Assembly: GCA_947307055.1 (NCBI GenBank)
Contig: CAMZHX010000003.1
Location: 117,164-181,163, forward strand
DNA length: 64,000 nucleotides
DNA from: an uncultured Selenomonadales bacterium
GTDB taxonomy: Bacteria > Bacillota > Negativicutes > Selenomonadales > Selenomonadaceae
Direction: 5' to 3'
The position numbers were made by a program, and so were the translations under genes. Shown in pieces: positions 1 through 10,700 of the stretch. The notes beneath the pieces were generated by a model. That model was not told where the DNA came from. It saw only the letters and a list, made by a program, of their open reading frames with translations, and did not search any database. The number at the start of each line of letters is the position of its first letter. Position 1 is the stretch's first letter.

Positions 1-1255
1 GCGTCCTTAATCATAAAGTTCAAACGTTCAGGCGGGTAAGTCGGGTCGAGCGGCTGATAAGCACAACCAGTTTTCAACGCACCCAACGCGGCTATCGGCA
101 TAAATTCACAACGCGGAATCAAAATCGAAACGACATCGCAAATATTTTTGCTCAAAATGTAAGCGGCAATGTCATTCGAGAGCGCGTCAATTTCGCGATA
201 AGTAAATTTTTTGTCGTCGAAGATAACCGCCGTGTTGTTCGGATATTTTTCAGCGGCGGCGTTGAAAAGACTAATAACCGTCTGCGAATCGTCGTAAGCA
301 ATTTCGGTTTTGTTGAAGGCGTCGAAAATTTCAATCTGCGCGGCGTCGCACAATTCAACCTCGCGGACGAAAATTTTATTCATGAGTTGTCGCAAAACAT
401 TTTCGTAGCACGCGGCGAAAGTCTCAATGAATTTTGCCGAATAACGCGCCGCATTGTACTCAATGTGAATCTGCATTCCGTCAGCAACGCACATCAATTC
501 AAAGCCCAGATTGTTGCCGGTCGTTTTCTTGTCGAGAATTTCTTCCTTGCAAGGCTTGCCGCAAAATTCGGACACAGATTTAATCAGGCCGTGATAGGCG
601 AACAGCGGCGCATTATTCATCGGGCAAATTTGATTCAAATCCGCGTAGGAAAATAAATCGCTCGCCCGCGCAGATTTAATTTGCTCGGTCACTTCGGCGA
701 GGAATTATGAAATTTTTTCATCGCCCGTCCAACGGCAATAGACCGGCAACGTTTTAACGAACATGCCAATAATATTTTTAGTTTTCTCGTCGCGACCATG
801 ATAAATCGTCGAGAAAAGCGATTCTTGCTGGTGAGTGTAAGTGCCCAAGACTAAAGCAAACGCCGCCGAAGTCAGAGCCGACGCGGAAATTTTATTTGCC
901 TTGCAGAAACTTCTAAGCGTCGAGTAATCAAGCGGAAAAGTTTTCGTGAACACGTCGAAGGAAATTTCTTTAGCGTCGCAATCCGGAATCGGTAAGGCTT
1001 CAATGTCGAGACCGCCAAAAGTTTTTTCGTACCAAGCCTTTGCCTGCACAAAACTTTCCGACGCTCGCGCTTTAGTTTCATCGTTAGCGGCGTCGAGGGC
1101 GTCATAACTTTCCGGCGCAAGTTCGGTATCGGGGTCGGCATAAGCTTTTGCCACGTCAGCAAAGAAAACATTTGCCGCCGAGCGGTCAAAGCAAACGTGA
1201 TGAGTTGTGCGCAAAAGATATTTCGCCTTTTCGGTCTGCAACATTGCCAGAAAAG
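1..1255 (-). pseudogene. NRPS fragment (condensation domain tail + adenylation domain start), nonsense codon, runs off window
   Basis: Read on the minus strand, this stretch encodes the second half of a condensation domain followed by the start of an adenylation domain of a non-ribosomal peptide synthetase. The condensation signature reads HHVCFDR (about 1184-1201), a degenerate HHxxxDG, and the later motif GMFVKTLPVY matches the usual MxGxFVNTLP box. After a linker comes the adenylation start, with FTYREIDALSN and LKTGCAYQPLDPTYPPERL; it is cut by the window edge. One in-frame TAA at 705-707 interrupts the frame; I translated 381-704 by hand in the same frame and found no other stop. The N-terminal part of the condensation domain is missing and the frame instead continues upstream into a MATE transporter. 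With a stop, a lost motif residue and a missing start this is very probably non-functional. Confidence 0.8.
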
Positions 1256-2376
1256 TTATCGTGACGCCGATTAAACTTATCGAAAACAATCTTAGCGCAA
1301 TTTCACCCGACGCAATCAGCGAATCGGGCACATTGTAAATCGATAAAATAATTTGCGGGAAAAATATCGCGAACAGGACAAAAATTCCGCTCAAAGTCAG
1401 CGCAAATCTCAAAACGTATTTGATAAGAATTCGGACGCCGCTGAAATCTTTTTCGCCGTACAACATTCCGATAATCGGCATCATCGCGCCGTTGCAACCG
1501 GCAATGCACATTGAAACGAGCGAAAGGCACGCCATGCAAATTGCGTACAAAGTCATAGCGTCCGCTCCGCCCGTCTCGCCGAGTATTTGATAAATCGCCC
1601 AGACTTTTACGGAAATTAAAGCCGTCCCGCTCGCAATCGGAATTCCGGCTTTAATAATTCTTCCGGCTTGATTTATAAATTTGCCAAAATCTTTAAGCAC
1701 CGGATAAAATTTTCTCGAACGCTCGCTTGAGGAAAAATATTTCTTCGCGACGTAACCCATTGCAATAATATCGCCGGAAATTAAAGCGATAGACGCACCC
1801 ATTATCCCGAATCCATTTGCAACGAGCGCGAAACTCAATATCACGTTCGTAATTTGTCCGCTCAAAATGCCGCGACTTACAACTTTTGCAAAACCGTCCG
1901 TGCGAATCAAAGTTTGCCACGTGAAAAACATTAAGTACAGCGGCACTCGCCAAACGAAAATTATCAAGTATTCGTGAACCAAAGCACGCAAATCTTCAGC
2001 AGAGGACAAAAAAAATTGACAGCGCGTAACTGCTCGGAATCAAAAGAACTGCCCAGAGCACTCCGAAAAATACGCTTACTGCCACAACCGTTGAAAAAAT
2101 ATAATTTGCGCCGTCGTTATCGCGCTTTCCTGCGGCTATCGCTATCAAGCCCGACGAGCCCATTGAAATTAGTACCGCCAAAGCATATGTTATTTGATTG
2201 AGCGGAATGCACGCAGAAACAGCCGCCATTGCGTGCGAACTTATAAAATTTCCGACGATAATTCCGTTTATTATTGTTCCGAGTTGCGCCGCCATTGATG
2301 ATAAAACCGTCGGCAGGAAAAATTCCTTAAACTTTTGCTTTACGAGAGTTCCGGTTTTATGGTATGTCAGATTCAA
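1240..2376 (-). pseudogene. MATE family efflux transporter, 5' part only, frameshifted and fused to NRPS
   Basis: The product begins at a TTG (2376) behind a GAGAGG ribosome binding site and reads as the N-terminal two thirds of a MATE (multidrug and toxin extrusion) membrane transporter: long hydrophobic helices, an N-terminal FLPTVLSSMAAQLGTIINGI-type segment, and a second-half helix set starting around RIIKAGIPIASGTALISV. The frame breaks at an eight-A run (2008-2015); removing one base there joins the two halves smoothly (SIF-LSSAEDLRALV). The C-terminal helices are absent, because near 1240-1255 the frame passes directly into an NRPS condensation domain. A deletion between two neighbouring genes explains this best. 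A misassembly cannot be excluded from sequence alone. Confidence 0.8.
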
Positions 2377-2430
2377 GGCGAGTACCTCTCAAAAAATGTT
2401 TTAAAGTAAAATTCAACAAGCTTAGTATTT

Positions 2431-2976
2431 TTATTCAATGTTCAATTCGTCTTCGGTCGCGTTTTTAATTCCGAAATTATCAAAGCTGTAGTCAATGTCC
2501 ATAAACTCACTATCAAGCCACGTCGGAATATATCTAACCTCAAAGTAATTGCGCGTCTGCCTATCGTCAATGTCAATTAGGAATGCGTAATGCGTAATGC
2601 GTAATGATTTTAATGAGTTGCTTGGAATTAGGAATGAATGTTCGTCGCTGACGCCTAAACCACTGCGCGTGTACGTCGTGCCCAAAATCGCATAAGGATT
2701 GCTACTCCTCGCGAAATTGCTATTGCTCGCAAAGTTGCTGTAGCCGGTGCTGTAGCCGGTGCCGTAGTAGCCGCTGTAACCCCTCGACGCGCCTTGATAA
2801 TCACCACTAGAACCGCTACCGCTACTGTACGCAAGAATTCTCCCGACCTTAACCGCGTCGTTAACGTCTACGGAATTCGCACGAATCGTATTGACCGAAG
2901 ATTCGGAGCTGTCGCTCGTCAGAATCGCTACGCCCTTACTTTGCGCCAGATTCAAGTACAAGTTGCCGTGCTCAAT
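2431..2976 (-). pseudogene. Giant filamentous adhesin (TpsA/LktA type), C-terminal segment after nonsense codon
   Basis: This is the last piece of the giant adhesin, in the same frame as the preceding segment but separated from it by a TAG at 2977-2979 (context DNIHI-stop-IEHGNLYLN). It contains a Gly/Ser/Tyr-rich low-complexity stretch (SSGDYQGASRGYSGYYGTG) and a compact acidic C terminus ending NATEDELNIE. A heptamer repeat patch (2578-2640) is translated in frame here and supplies the odd peptide LRITHYAFLI. No known domain is recognised. Because the stop is a single in-frame codon, loss of the tail may be recent. Confidence 0.75.
2578..2640. repeat. Heptamer tandem repeat patch (GCGTAAT type) inside adhesin gene
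   Basis: The plus strand reads three consecutive GCGTAAT units preceded by TAGGAAT, and after a 27-base gap a GGAATTAGGAATGAATG tail. The period is 7 bp. It lies inside the coding frame of the adhesin tail and is translated without breaking it. Related patches lie at 15234-15266 and 59696-59722. Confidence 0.8.
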
Positions 2977-5900
2977 CTAAATGTGAATATTATCATCAGC
3001 ACTAATCGTTTCAGCCGTCACATTGCCATTGATTGTCCAGATGTTCGCATTCTTCGCCGCAACATTCTTAAATTCAATGCTACCGTTGTTGGCGTTCAAG
3101 TAAACATTTCTGCCCGGATTTATCGCGCCAGTCTCCTCGACCGTTATGCCTTTTTGACGCCGCACGTAGGTGTCGTGATTAGATGTTATGGAAATGTCGC
3201 CGTCTTGCGTAGCAATCTTGCCCGCTATCTCAACAAAGCCGTTTAACGTCTCAATGTTCAAGTCGTTTTGCGCCCTAAGCATATCGTCCGCGCCGTTCGA
3301 GTTTATAACTATTTCGCCATCCGCCGTCGCTATTATTATATCACCATTCGTTACCGTGATTTTCTCGTCAATCTCAACGTCCCCGTCATCAGTCACTATC
3401 CAAATTGATTCGTTCGCTTTCAACTCCGCGTCTATGAAAATATCCGCGACTTCCTCTTCCAAAATATCGGCAATTTCAATCACGTTGGCTGGAGTATTAT
3501 CTTCACTCGCAGGATTTTGCGCCCTAACGTTTATGTTGCCCGCTGTCGATTCGTTCTTGCCCAATATCTTAATTATTCCGTTGTCCGTCGAAATGCTTAT
3601 ATCATTTTTCGCATATACTACCGTATCATTATTCTGCTTGGTCGTGTCGTTGCCGATTTGTATGTTGTCCTCGTCAAGCTCTATCGCTATTTCGCCATTT
3701 TGAGCACGCAATTTGCCTTCTATCGTCAAGTCGCCTTTATCTATGCTCATCGTAACGTTGCCATTAGTCGAGGTCGCTGAACCAGTTATGCCAATGTTGC
3801 CGCCCTTGACCGTCAAGTCAATGTTCTTGCCCGCGCTTATGTCCGCATTGCCTACAACATTTATGCCCGCAGAATCAGTTATCACGTGACGCCCCGCCGT
3901 TATTTGTCCCGCTATTCCAATCACTTTGCCGGCTTTCAATTTTATATCCTTGCCCGCACGCAAAGTCGCGCTCAAGTCAGCAGTCTCTTTGCCTTCCAAT
4001 GTGCTCAATTTCGCTATATCCACAGAGCCTTTGCGCGACGTTATGTTGATGTTATTGCCCGCAGAAAGTGCCGCGCCCGCTCCAAAGTCGCCGTTCATAT
4101 CCAACGTTATGCTGCCATTAGTCGATTGCAACGTCTCTTTGTCCAGCAAGAGGATTGCGCCATTCGATTGGGTATTCTTCAACGTTATATCGCTCGCAAC
4201 CGGCTTGTCAATCACCACCAAGAAGCCCGCATTTTTGCCCGTCACTACCACCGAGCCGCTAAGTTCATCGCCCGCGCTGTCGACGTACAAGCCCTCAAAA
4301 TCGTTCGAGCCGTTGCTCATGTCTAAGCCCTTGTTCGTCTTAACCAACACAACCGGCATTTCCTTTATAAATTGTTCAAGGTCTTCCACTTTAGCGACGT
4401 TCATGTCCTTATACGTCGTCTCAACCTTGCCGCTTAGCTTAATGTCGTCCGCGTTCAGCGCGATTTGCTTGTTCGCCTTCAACGTGCTATTTTTATCGCT
4501 CGTCAAGTTCATGCCCGCCGTCAACGCTATGTCCTTATCCGTTTCAATATTGCCATTCAGCGTCAGCGATTTATCCGAAGTTATATTAACGTCGCCGGTC
4601 ACCTTCAAGCCTTCCAACTTCAAGCCGTCCGGAGCCGCGCTACTCAATTTGACGTTCTCGCCGCCAGTTATCGTCGCCGCTTTGATGAGATTGCTCGCGT
4701 TGTCCAAAGTTATATCCTTCGCCGCGCTTGCCGTAAGTTTGTCCGCGCTGATTGATTTGCCGTTGCCTTGCACTATCGAGCCTTCAGAAGTCGCGCTAAA
4801 TGTCGTGCCGGTCACGTCGCCCAACGTCAACATGCCGCCATTCACGCCCTTGACGTAAATCCCTTTGCCGCTCAAGTCCGCGCCTACAGATTTTTCAGCC
4901 GTGTTGCCGAACTCAATCGGATTCTCCGCACTGCCAACATTATTTTGCGCCGTGAATATCAGAGCGTCCTTCGCAGAGAAATTACCACTCGCGCCCGTGC
5001 GTTTGTAAATGTTCTGCGCAACTACCGAAATTTCCTTAGCCGTCATCGTCGAGCCGTAATCAAAATCGCCGTCACTTTTCGCCGTAAACTTCCCGCTAAT
5101 ATTTATGGTCTCACCGTCGCCATACGACAGCAAGCCACCCGCCTTCGTGTTCTCAAAAGTCACGTCGCCCGCTACATCATTCTTTATCGTCGGCGCAAAT
5201 TTATCTGACTTCATCGCAACGTTGATTGAGCCGTTTATCGCGTTGCCGTCCCTGCTCGCAATCGCCAAAGCATTGAACGTGTTCTCCGTATTGTTAATGG
5301 TGACACCGTTATCAGTCGCGATAGTCAATTTCTCGGTGTGAATCTCGCCTTCGTGCGTGAATGTCCCGATACTCAAATTGATTTCCTTAGTCGCCTGCAA
5401 GCCGCCCGTCGAAATTATGTTGCCCTTCGCAGTCGTCAGGCTTAACACATCGCCATTGAACGTGCCGGATAAGTTAATGTCGCCGGTCTGCGTGATTTGC
5501 GCCGTGCCCACTTTGCCGCCGAAATTCGCCGTCAATCTCTCCGAATCATTATTCAGCGCAAAAATTCCGCCTACTGCGCCTACGTCTATCACGCTAAGTT
5601 TGTTATTGCCAGTCAATTTCGCGTCGCCGGTCGCAGAGACTTTCAGGTTGATTACATTGTTCGCGCCGGTCGCCGTCTGCCCTATCGAGCCTTCCGAGCT
5701 TATGTCAACCCGGCCGCTTATGTCGTTCAAATTTACCGTGCCCGTGTTCAAGCCCTTGATGTAGAAGGTAGGGAAAAGGGAGAAGGGAGAAGGGAGAAGG
5801 GTTAGGGTAGTTGTGGCAGTCGGTCTTATCAATATCGGATTGTCAGCCGTGCCCGTATTGCCCGTCAACGTTATCTCGCCCGCAGTGTTCAGATACGCCG

Positions 5901-6411
5901 CCGCTATGTCATCAAAGCGCGTGCTGTGTTCGATTATGCCATTGTTATCATTCGCTAGCCGTATCGCTTTGGGAGAGTACACCGCGCTAATCCGGAAATT
6001 GTCTTTGCCTAACTTCTGCAGGTTAATTTCATCATTGCTACGCGCATTCAGTAAGTCGCCCGTCAATGTCACCGTCAAAGGCTTAGACTGCGTGCCGATT
6101 GCGCCATTGCCGCCCACTAGCACCAAATCTTTGCCGATAACGTTCGCGCCTCTCGTCGCCGCGTTAAATATGCCCTTCTCGCCGATTATCCGCACGTCGC
6201 CATAGTTGCCGTCAGCTTTAGCCGTCTCGATTTTCGCCACGTTCAACGCGCTGTAAACATCATTATTCGGATTGCTCGCCGCGTCTATCTTGACGCCCTT
6301 ATTGCGCCCAGCTATGTATACGCCGTCATTGCCCGTAGTCTTGATATTTATATTGCCAGTGGCGTTTATGCCAAGCGGAATCGTGCCGCTTATGTCGAAC
6401 GACGCTATCTC
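2977..6411 (-). pseudogene. Giant filamentous adhesin (TpsA/LktA type), segment downstream of the IS110 insertion
   Basis: This segment is open from the IS110 boundary to the TAG at 2977, about 1,145 codons. It is made of filamentous-haemagglutinin-like beta-helix repeats: short strands of the form GNINI/GDVNITSDKSLTLNGNI, with recurring NGDITL, AGKDIKLKAG and DGDISITSN patterns and abundant Asn, Gly, Thr and Asp. Family knowledge: such repeats form the long shaft of adhesins exported by two-partner secretion. The first codons at the IS edge (E I A S F D I S G) join in frame to the codons on the other side of the element (G Y K K) when the IS is removed. A heptamer repeat patch (5769-5807) inserts LLPSPFSLFPTF into an otherwise regular repeat. 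Confidence 0.85.
5769..5807. repeat. Heptamer tandem repeat patch (GGGAGAA type) inside adhesin gene
   Basis: The plus strand carries GGGAAAA followed by three GGGAGAA units and GGGTTAG, a clean 7-bp period. On the coding (minus) strand it is translated in frame as a Pro/Phe/Ser-rich insertion that interrupts the beta-helix repeat pattern. It is similar to the patches at 17356-17383 and 60730-60877. Confidence 0.8.
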
Positions 6412-6423
6412 CTGTTATATAAA

Positions 6424-6605
6424 AGTGTATTGAAACTCGAAAGAGTTTTGCTAAAATCCAAGCGGACAGGTTTCTTCTTTCAATCTCCTTGTGGCGCTGT
6501 CCACTTCATTAAGAGTGAAGACTCTGACCTGCGGATTTTCAATAATGAGCCGGCTGAAGTTCTGTCTTCTCATCGCTGAACAGGTTTTGAGCCGCAAAAG
6601 TCAGA
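6424..6605 (+). ncRNA. Candidate IS110 bridge RNA
   Basis: The leader of IS110-group elements encodes a bridge RNA that guides insertion (established for IS621). Here AAATCC/GGATTT and CAGGT/ACCTG pairings (5' arms near 6454-6459 and 6467-6471, 3' arms near 6527-6538) enclose a loop. Inside it TCTTC pairs with GAAGA and GTGG with CCAC, leaving two guide-like strands. The 5' strand contains ATCTCCTT (6483-6490), identical to the insertion site across the CT core. The 3' strand contains ATTAAGAG, which pairs with the right side CTttttat with six Watson-Crick pairs, one wobble and one mismatch. A second, donor-side loop is less clear; AACAG (6579-6583) complements CTGTT at the element's own left edge. 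The exact ends are not determined. Confidence 0.7.
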
Positions 6606-6626
6606 GTGTCCGAAAGGGTGTTATGT

Positions 6627-7799
6627 ATGTACATTGTTGGAATAGACATCGCCAAACGTTTTCACGAAGCCGCCATAATCGACAAGGCGGGCAAAGTTAT
6701 CGTTAAGCGGATTCGTTTTGCTAACTCTCACGCAGGATTTCTAAAACTCATGGAAGCAGTTAGAAAACTCGACGCCCCCGCAGAATTCGGCATGGAAGCA
6801 ACAGGGCATTACTGGTTGCCGCTGTACGCTCATTTGCGTCAAGTCGGACAGACTGTTCACGTTATCAACCCTCTACAGTCCGACGCCTTGCGCTCCATGT
6901 TTATCCGCCAGACCAAGAACGACACTATTGACGCTTTAATCGTCGCTGAAGTCGTTCGCTTTGGGCGTTATTGTGAAACTCAAGTCGCGCTGGAAAATAT
7001 CGTCGCTTTGCGCGAACTTTGCCGTCAACGTTTTTTCGTCGTTGATATGGCTTCCGACTTCAAGCGTAAGATTATCGCCCTGCTCGACCAAACTTTTCCC
7101 GAATACGAGAAACTTTTTTCCGATACCTTCGGCAAGTCATCAATGGAACTTTTAGCCAATTACACGACACCCGAAGAAATGTTGTCGGTCGACACTCAAA
7201 CTCTCGCCGATCTTTTGAGCAAAGCTTCTCGCGGTCGCTTCGGGCTCGACAAAGCCAATGAAATTCAGCAAAGTGCTAAAAATTCTTTCGGTATCGTGCT
7301 TGCCTCGTCTAGTTTCGCGCTGATTATCCGTCAATATCTGGAGCAACTGAAGTCTTTGGAATCGTCTATCGCGGCTTTTGACGAAGAGATTGCTCGTCTC
7401 ATGGATAATTTTGACACCAAACTTGAGACAATTACGGGCGTTGGTAAAACTTTGGCTGCCGTTATTTTCTCTGAGATTGGCGGCGACATTAAAAGATTTT
7501 CTTCCGTGCCAAAACTCGTCGCTTATGCAGGACTTTACCCAAAATCATGCCAGTCCGGCGAAAGTAAAACTGATGGACGAATGTCTAAACGTGGTTCTCC
7601 TTACCTTAGACGAGCCGTTTGGCTTGCTGCTAACGTTGCTGCTTTTAAAGACCCTGCCATTTCCATTTTCTACCAGAAGAAACGCTCCGAGGGAAAAGAC
7701 CATTTGACTGCCATTGGGCATGTTTGTCACAAAATTCTTGCCATTATTTTCGCCGTCCTTCGGGATAATAAATCTTATGTTCCGGCTTCAGCCTCTTGA
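6627..7799 (+). CDS. IS110 family transposase (DEDD/serine recombinase), 390 aa
   Basis: The protein has the two-domain IS110 layout. An N-terminal RuvC-like DEDD domain shows GIDIAK (Asp7), GMEATGHYW (Glu57) and TKNDTIDA (Asp99, Asp102). A C-terminal Transposase_20 domain shows ITGVGKTLAAVIFSEIGG, AYAGLYPK and KRGSPYLRR with its conserved serine. Family knowledge: these enzymes form circular intermediates and insert with a bridge RNA. I place the start at ATG 6627, 7 nt after an AAAGGGTG ribosome binding site; an in-frame GTG at 6606 lies within the presumed RNA region. The full-length frame and all catalytic residues suggest it is active. It is inserted antisense in the adhesin gene. Confidence 0.93.
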   Translation: MYIVGIDIAKRFHEAAIIDKAGKVIVKRIRFANSHAGFLKLMEAVRKLDAPAEFGMEATGHYWLPLYAHLRQVGQTVHVINPLQSDALRSMFIRQTKNDTIDALIVAEVVRFGRYCETQVALENIVALRELCRQRFFVVDMASDFKRKIIALLDQTFPEYEKLFSDTFGKSSMELLANYTTPEEMLSVDTQTLADLLSKASRGRFGLDKANEIQQSAKNSFGIVLASSSFALIIRQYLEQLKSLESSIAAFDEEIARLMDNFDTKLETITGVGKTLAAVIFSEIGGDIKRFSSVPKLVAYAGLYPKSCQSGESKTDGRMSKRGSPYLRRAVWLAANVAAFKDPAISIFYQKKRSEGKDHLTAIGHVCHKILAIIFAVLRDNKSYVPASAS

Positions 7800-10700
7800 C
7801 TTTTTATAGCCGGTCTTATTTTCAATCGTCGTAGTGTCCTTAATAATGTCGCTAAAGTCATTCACCGCAACCGCGTCCCCGACCTGCTTTAAATCTTTGT
7901 CGTAGGAGTACTTCAATAAATTGCCGTCGGCGTCCTTGCGATAACGTATATAATTGCCCGCCGTGTCGATATAATAGCCCTTGTCCGCGTCGTAGTTGTA
8001 ATTGATTTGCGTAACCGTCTGCACTACCGGCTTGCCGTCTTTGCCCGTCACATAGTGAACCGTAACGTCCGCCGCCTCGACATTCGCTAATTTGCTAACC
8101 TTCGCCAGCCGCGCAGATTTTTCCTTATCGGTCTCGTTAGCTTTCACGCGCAGTTCGGACATTTTGATTGTAGTTACTTCTTTGGAGTTGGAGCCGACAC
8201 CCGTCCCAGTCAATGTCACATTCCGACCAGTTATATTAGCGTCCTTTAAGCGCGTCACGTCGTAGGCGGTGCCCTCTTGCTTATTGACTATCGCCGAACG
8301 AATTCCGCTTAGCAATTCGCCTTCCGTCCACGTGTACACAGGATTTTTAACCGTCGCGACCAGCGTTTGATAATCCTTGTCCGCCGCTAAATACGCGTCC
8401 GCCGTCTCGTAATTTGCAAATTTCTTGTTCAGCAACGTTAAGCGGTCGTTTTGGGTAGGCTTTGCCTCTTCCGTTCGGGTCTTGAGCTCCTCGTAACTCT
8501 TAACCGCCCCGTCATATGCCGACTTCAAAATTTGATACTCTTCAAACTCTGCCGCTAAATCGTCCGCTACAGTTTTGCTATCTCCAAATTTCTTCGCAAG
8601 TTCCTGCAAGCGCGCACTTTCTACAGGCTTGGAGTTGTCCAACTCGGTTTTTAACGCGTTGTAATCGTCAACCTTGCTTTGATAACTCGCCAGCAAAGTT
8701 TTATACTCGCTGAATTGCTCGGTCACGTCGGATTTATAATTGTCGCGGTCTTGCTCAAGCCGTGTAATGTACGCGCCCTTGTAGTCAGAAGTGCCCGCTA
8801 TCAAGCCCATGTCAATCCACGACTTAACCAACTCGCTTTGGTCGTTCTCCGCATTGTCGCGCACCTTGTCCAGAGCGTCAACGAATTTGCCCTTTGCACT
8901 CAAAGTTACATCGCCCGTCGTCGACACTATCGAACCGACCAAGAAGTCAGCAGTATCATTTTTAATTAGCGTTATATCGCCATTGGCCGCCGCAGAGATT
9001 GCAGAGACATTCGCGCCTTGTCCGCCCGATTCAATTTGCAGATTGATTGCGCCATTCGCCGATTCCAATTTGATATTGCGTCCCGTTACCGCCGTGCCTT
9101 TAATCGTCTGCTTAATGTCGCCCGTCGCTTTCAACGTCACGCCGCCATTGGCACTGCTCAATTTCTCAACCAGCACATTGCCCGCCTTAGTGCCGCCGCT
9201 GACGTTTATATCAATGTCGCCTAACTCCGCTTGCGCATTCAATTTCAAATCGTCCGCGCGGTTGTTCGTTATGTCGACATTCTTTATGGCGTCACGCGCA
9301 GTCAGTTTGATATTGTCCGTCGTTATCTTGAACCCTTCGGCTTGCTCAATCTTGCCGCCGCTCGCCGTGATATTCAATGTCGCGCCATTGTCGTTGCGAA
9401 TGTTGCCGCCCAAATACAAATCGCCACTGCGCTTGAATTCGTTCGTTATGTTGATATGCGGATTGCTCTCGCCCAATATCCCAACGCTTATAGGATTGGA
9501 CACCTTCAACGTGTATACATAGGTTTGACGGCTGCCCACTTCCTTATACCAGTTATGGTGCCAGTGATGATAAAAACCGCCTAACCCGCTCTCTGTCATG
9601 TACGCAGGGTCATTCCAGTAGATTGTGCTCGTACTGTTTTGCGCGCTCATTTTCAAATTGTCCGCTTGCTCGCTCGTCGCTATGAATGTACCAGTCCCCA
9701 GCGGGTCATTAGTTTTTTCAGGCTCCCCTACTTGCGTCGAGACCGTTGACATATCCTCAATTTTGCCCGTGTAGGAAGAATCGCTACTTGCTCCCCACCA
9801 ACTGCGTTTTTCTTCTTTGTAGTAATGGTAGGTCGTCGATTGCTTTTGCCCTTCCGCCCAATTATATGTCAAATTTGCTTGCGGATTGTAGGTCGTGAAC
9901 TGCCCGATTGATAATCCGTCGCTGGTCGTGACTTTGCCCTTTGTATTGTCCGTCAGCCATGCCGAATAATTTTCAATGGTGCGCGTTTGTCCGGTCGAAT
10001 ACTCGGTTAGTTTATCCTGCGCGGTGTCGATGATTTGAATAAAGCCGCCGCCCGGCGAACTGGTCACCTTGCCGAGGCTCATATCAACTTTGGAGCTATT
10101 AGTGATGTCGATATTGCCGCCGCCGTCCGTTACTACGATTTTGCCGTTGCCAGTCGACAATATCCGACCGCTTAAGTAAACTTTGCCGCCCGTCGAGTTA
10201 ATGTCCTCAACGTAAAGTCTATTGTTCGCCTTGTCGTAGTAAACTTGCGGCTCGTAAATATAGTAGCCGTCGGAGCCGAGCTTAGTCCCGCCGTCGTTGA
10301 CTTTGTACATGCTCACGCCGTTAAAGAATACAGATTCTTTAGCGTTGTCAACGTCCTTTTGCGTTATGTTCGCTTTGAAGCCGTTGTAGCCCGATTGAAT
10401 CAAGCCGTTGATATTTATATCGCGTGCCGCAATGTAAATCGCCTCGCCGGCTATCCTGCCCGTGCCGCCGCTGTATTGCCAGTTGCTCGTTGCCGTTTTA
10501 TTCTGATTGCTTTCGGGCATTTTGGCATCCCAACCGGTCGTCTTGCGCAACTTAGCCGCCTCGTCAGCGTAGGAATATTCCGGCGTGTCGGCGATATTAA
10601 CTATGCCTTCGGTGAAGCCTTGCGATATGCTCTCCTTAGCCGTCATCTTAATATCCAATGCGTTGACGCTCGCGTTGCGATTGATTCTGATACTGCCCTG

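Larger units (their letters stand above)
6412..7799 (+). mobile_element. IS110-family insertion sequence, 1,388 bp, CT core
   Basis: This element interrupts the giant adhesin gene, in the opposite orientation to it. The boundaries were deduced by reconstructing the host gene. The left flank ends gctatctc, then CT (6412-6413), and the right side is CT (7800-7801) followed by ttttatagcc. Keeping one CT and deleting 1,388 bp restores an uninterrupted host frame (GYKK-EIASF). There are no terminal inverted repeats and no longer target duplication, as expected for IS110 elements, which recombine at a dinucleotide core. The transposase stop codon (7797-7799) touches the right core directly, and about 210 bp of non-coding leader precede the transposase. 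Confidence 0.9.

Noticed and set aside
3926..4858. Open 310-codon frame on the plus strand opposite the adhesin
   Set aside because: It mirrors the repetitive adhesin coding strand in another frame, has no ribosome binding site, and its composition (Leu/Ser/Val repeats) is the expected complement of a Asn/Asp/Gly-rich repeat gene. The same applies to the other long plus-strand frames at 5357, 8791, 19301 and 20923.
6579..6583. Full assignment of the donor-guide loop of the bridge RNA
   Set aside because: Only AACAG pairs convincingly with the element's left edge; I could not place a left donor guide, so I report the donor side only as tentative.
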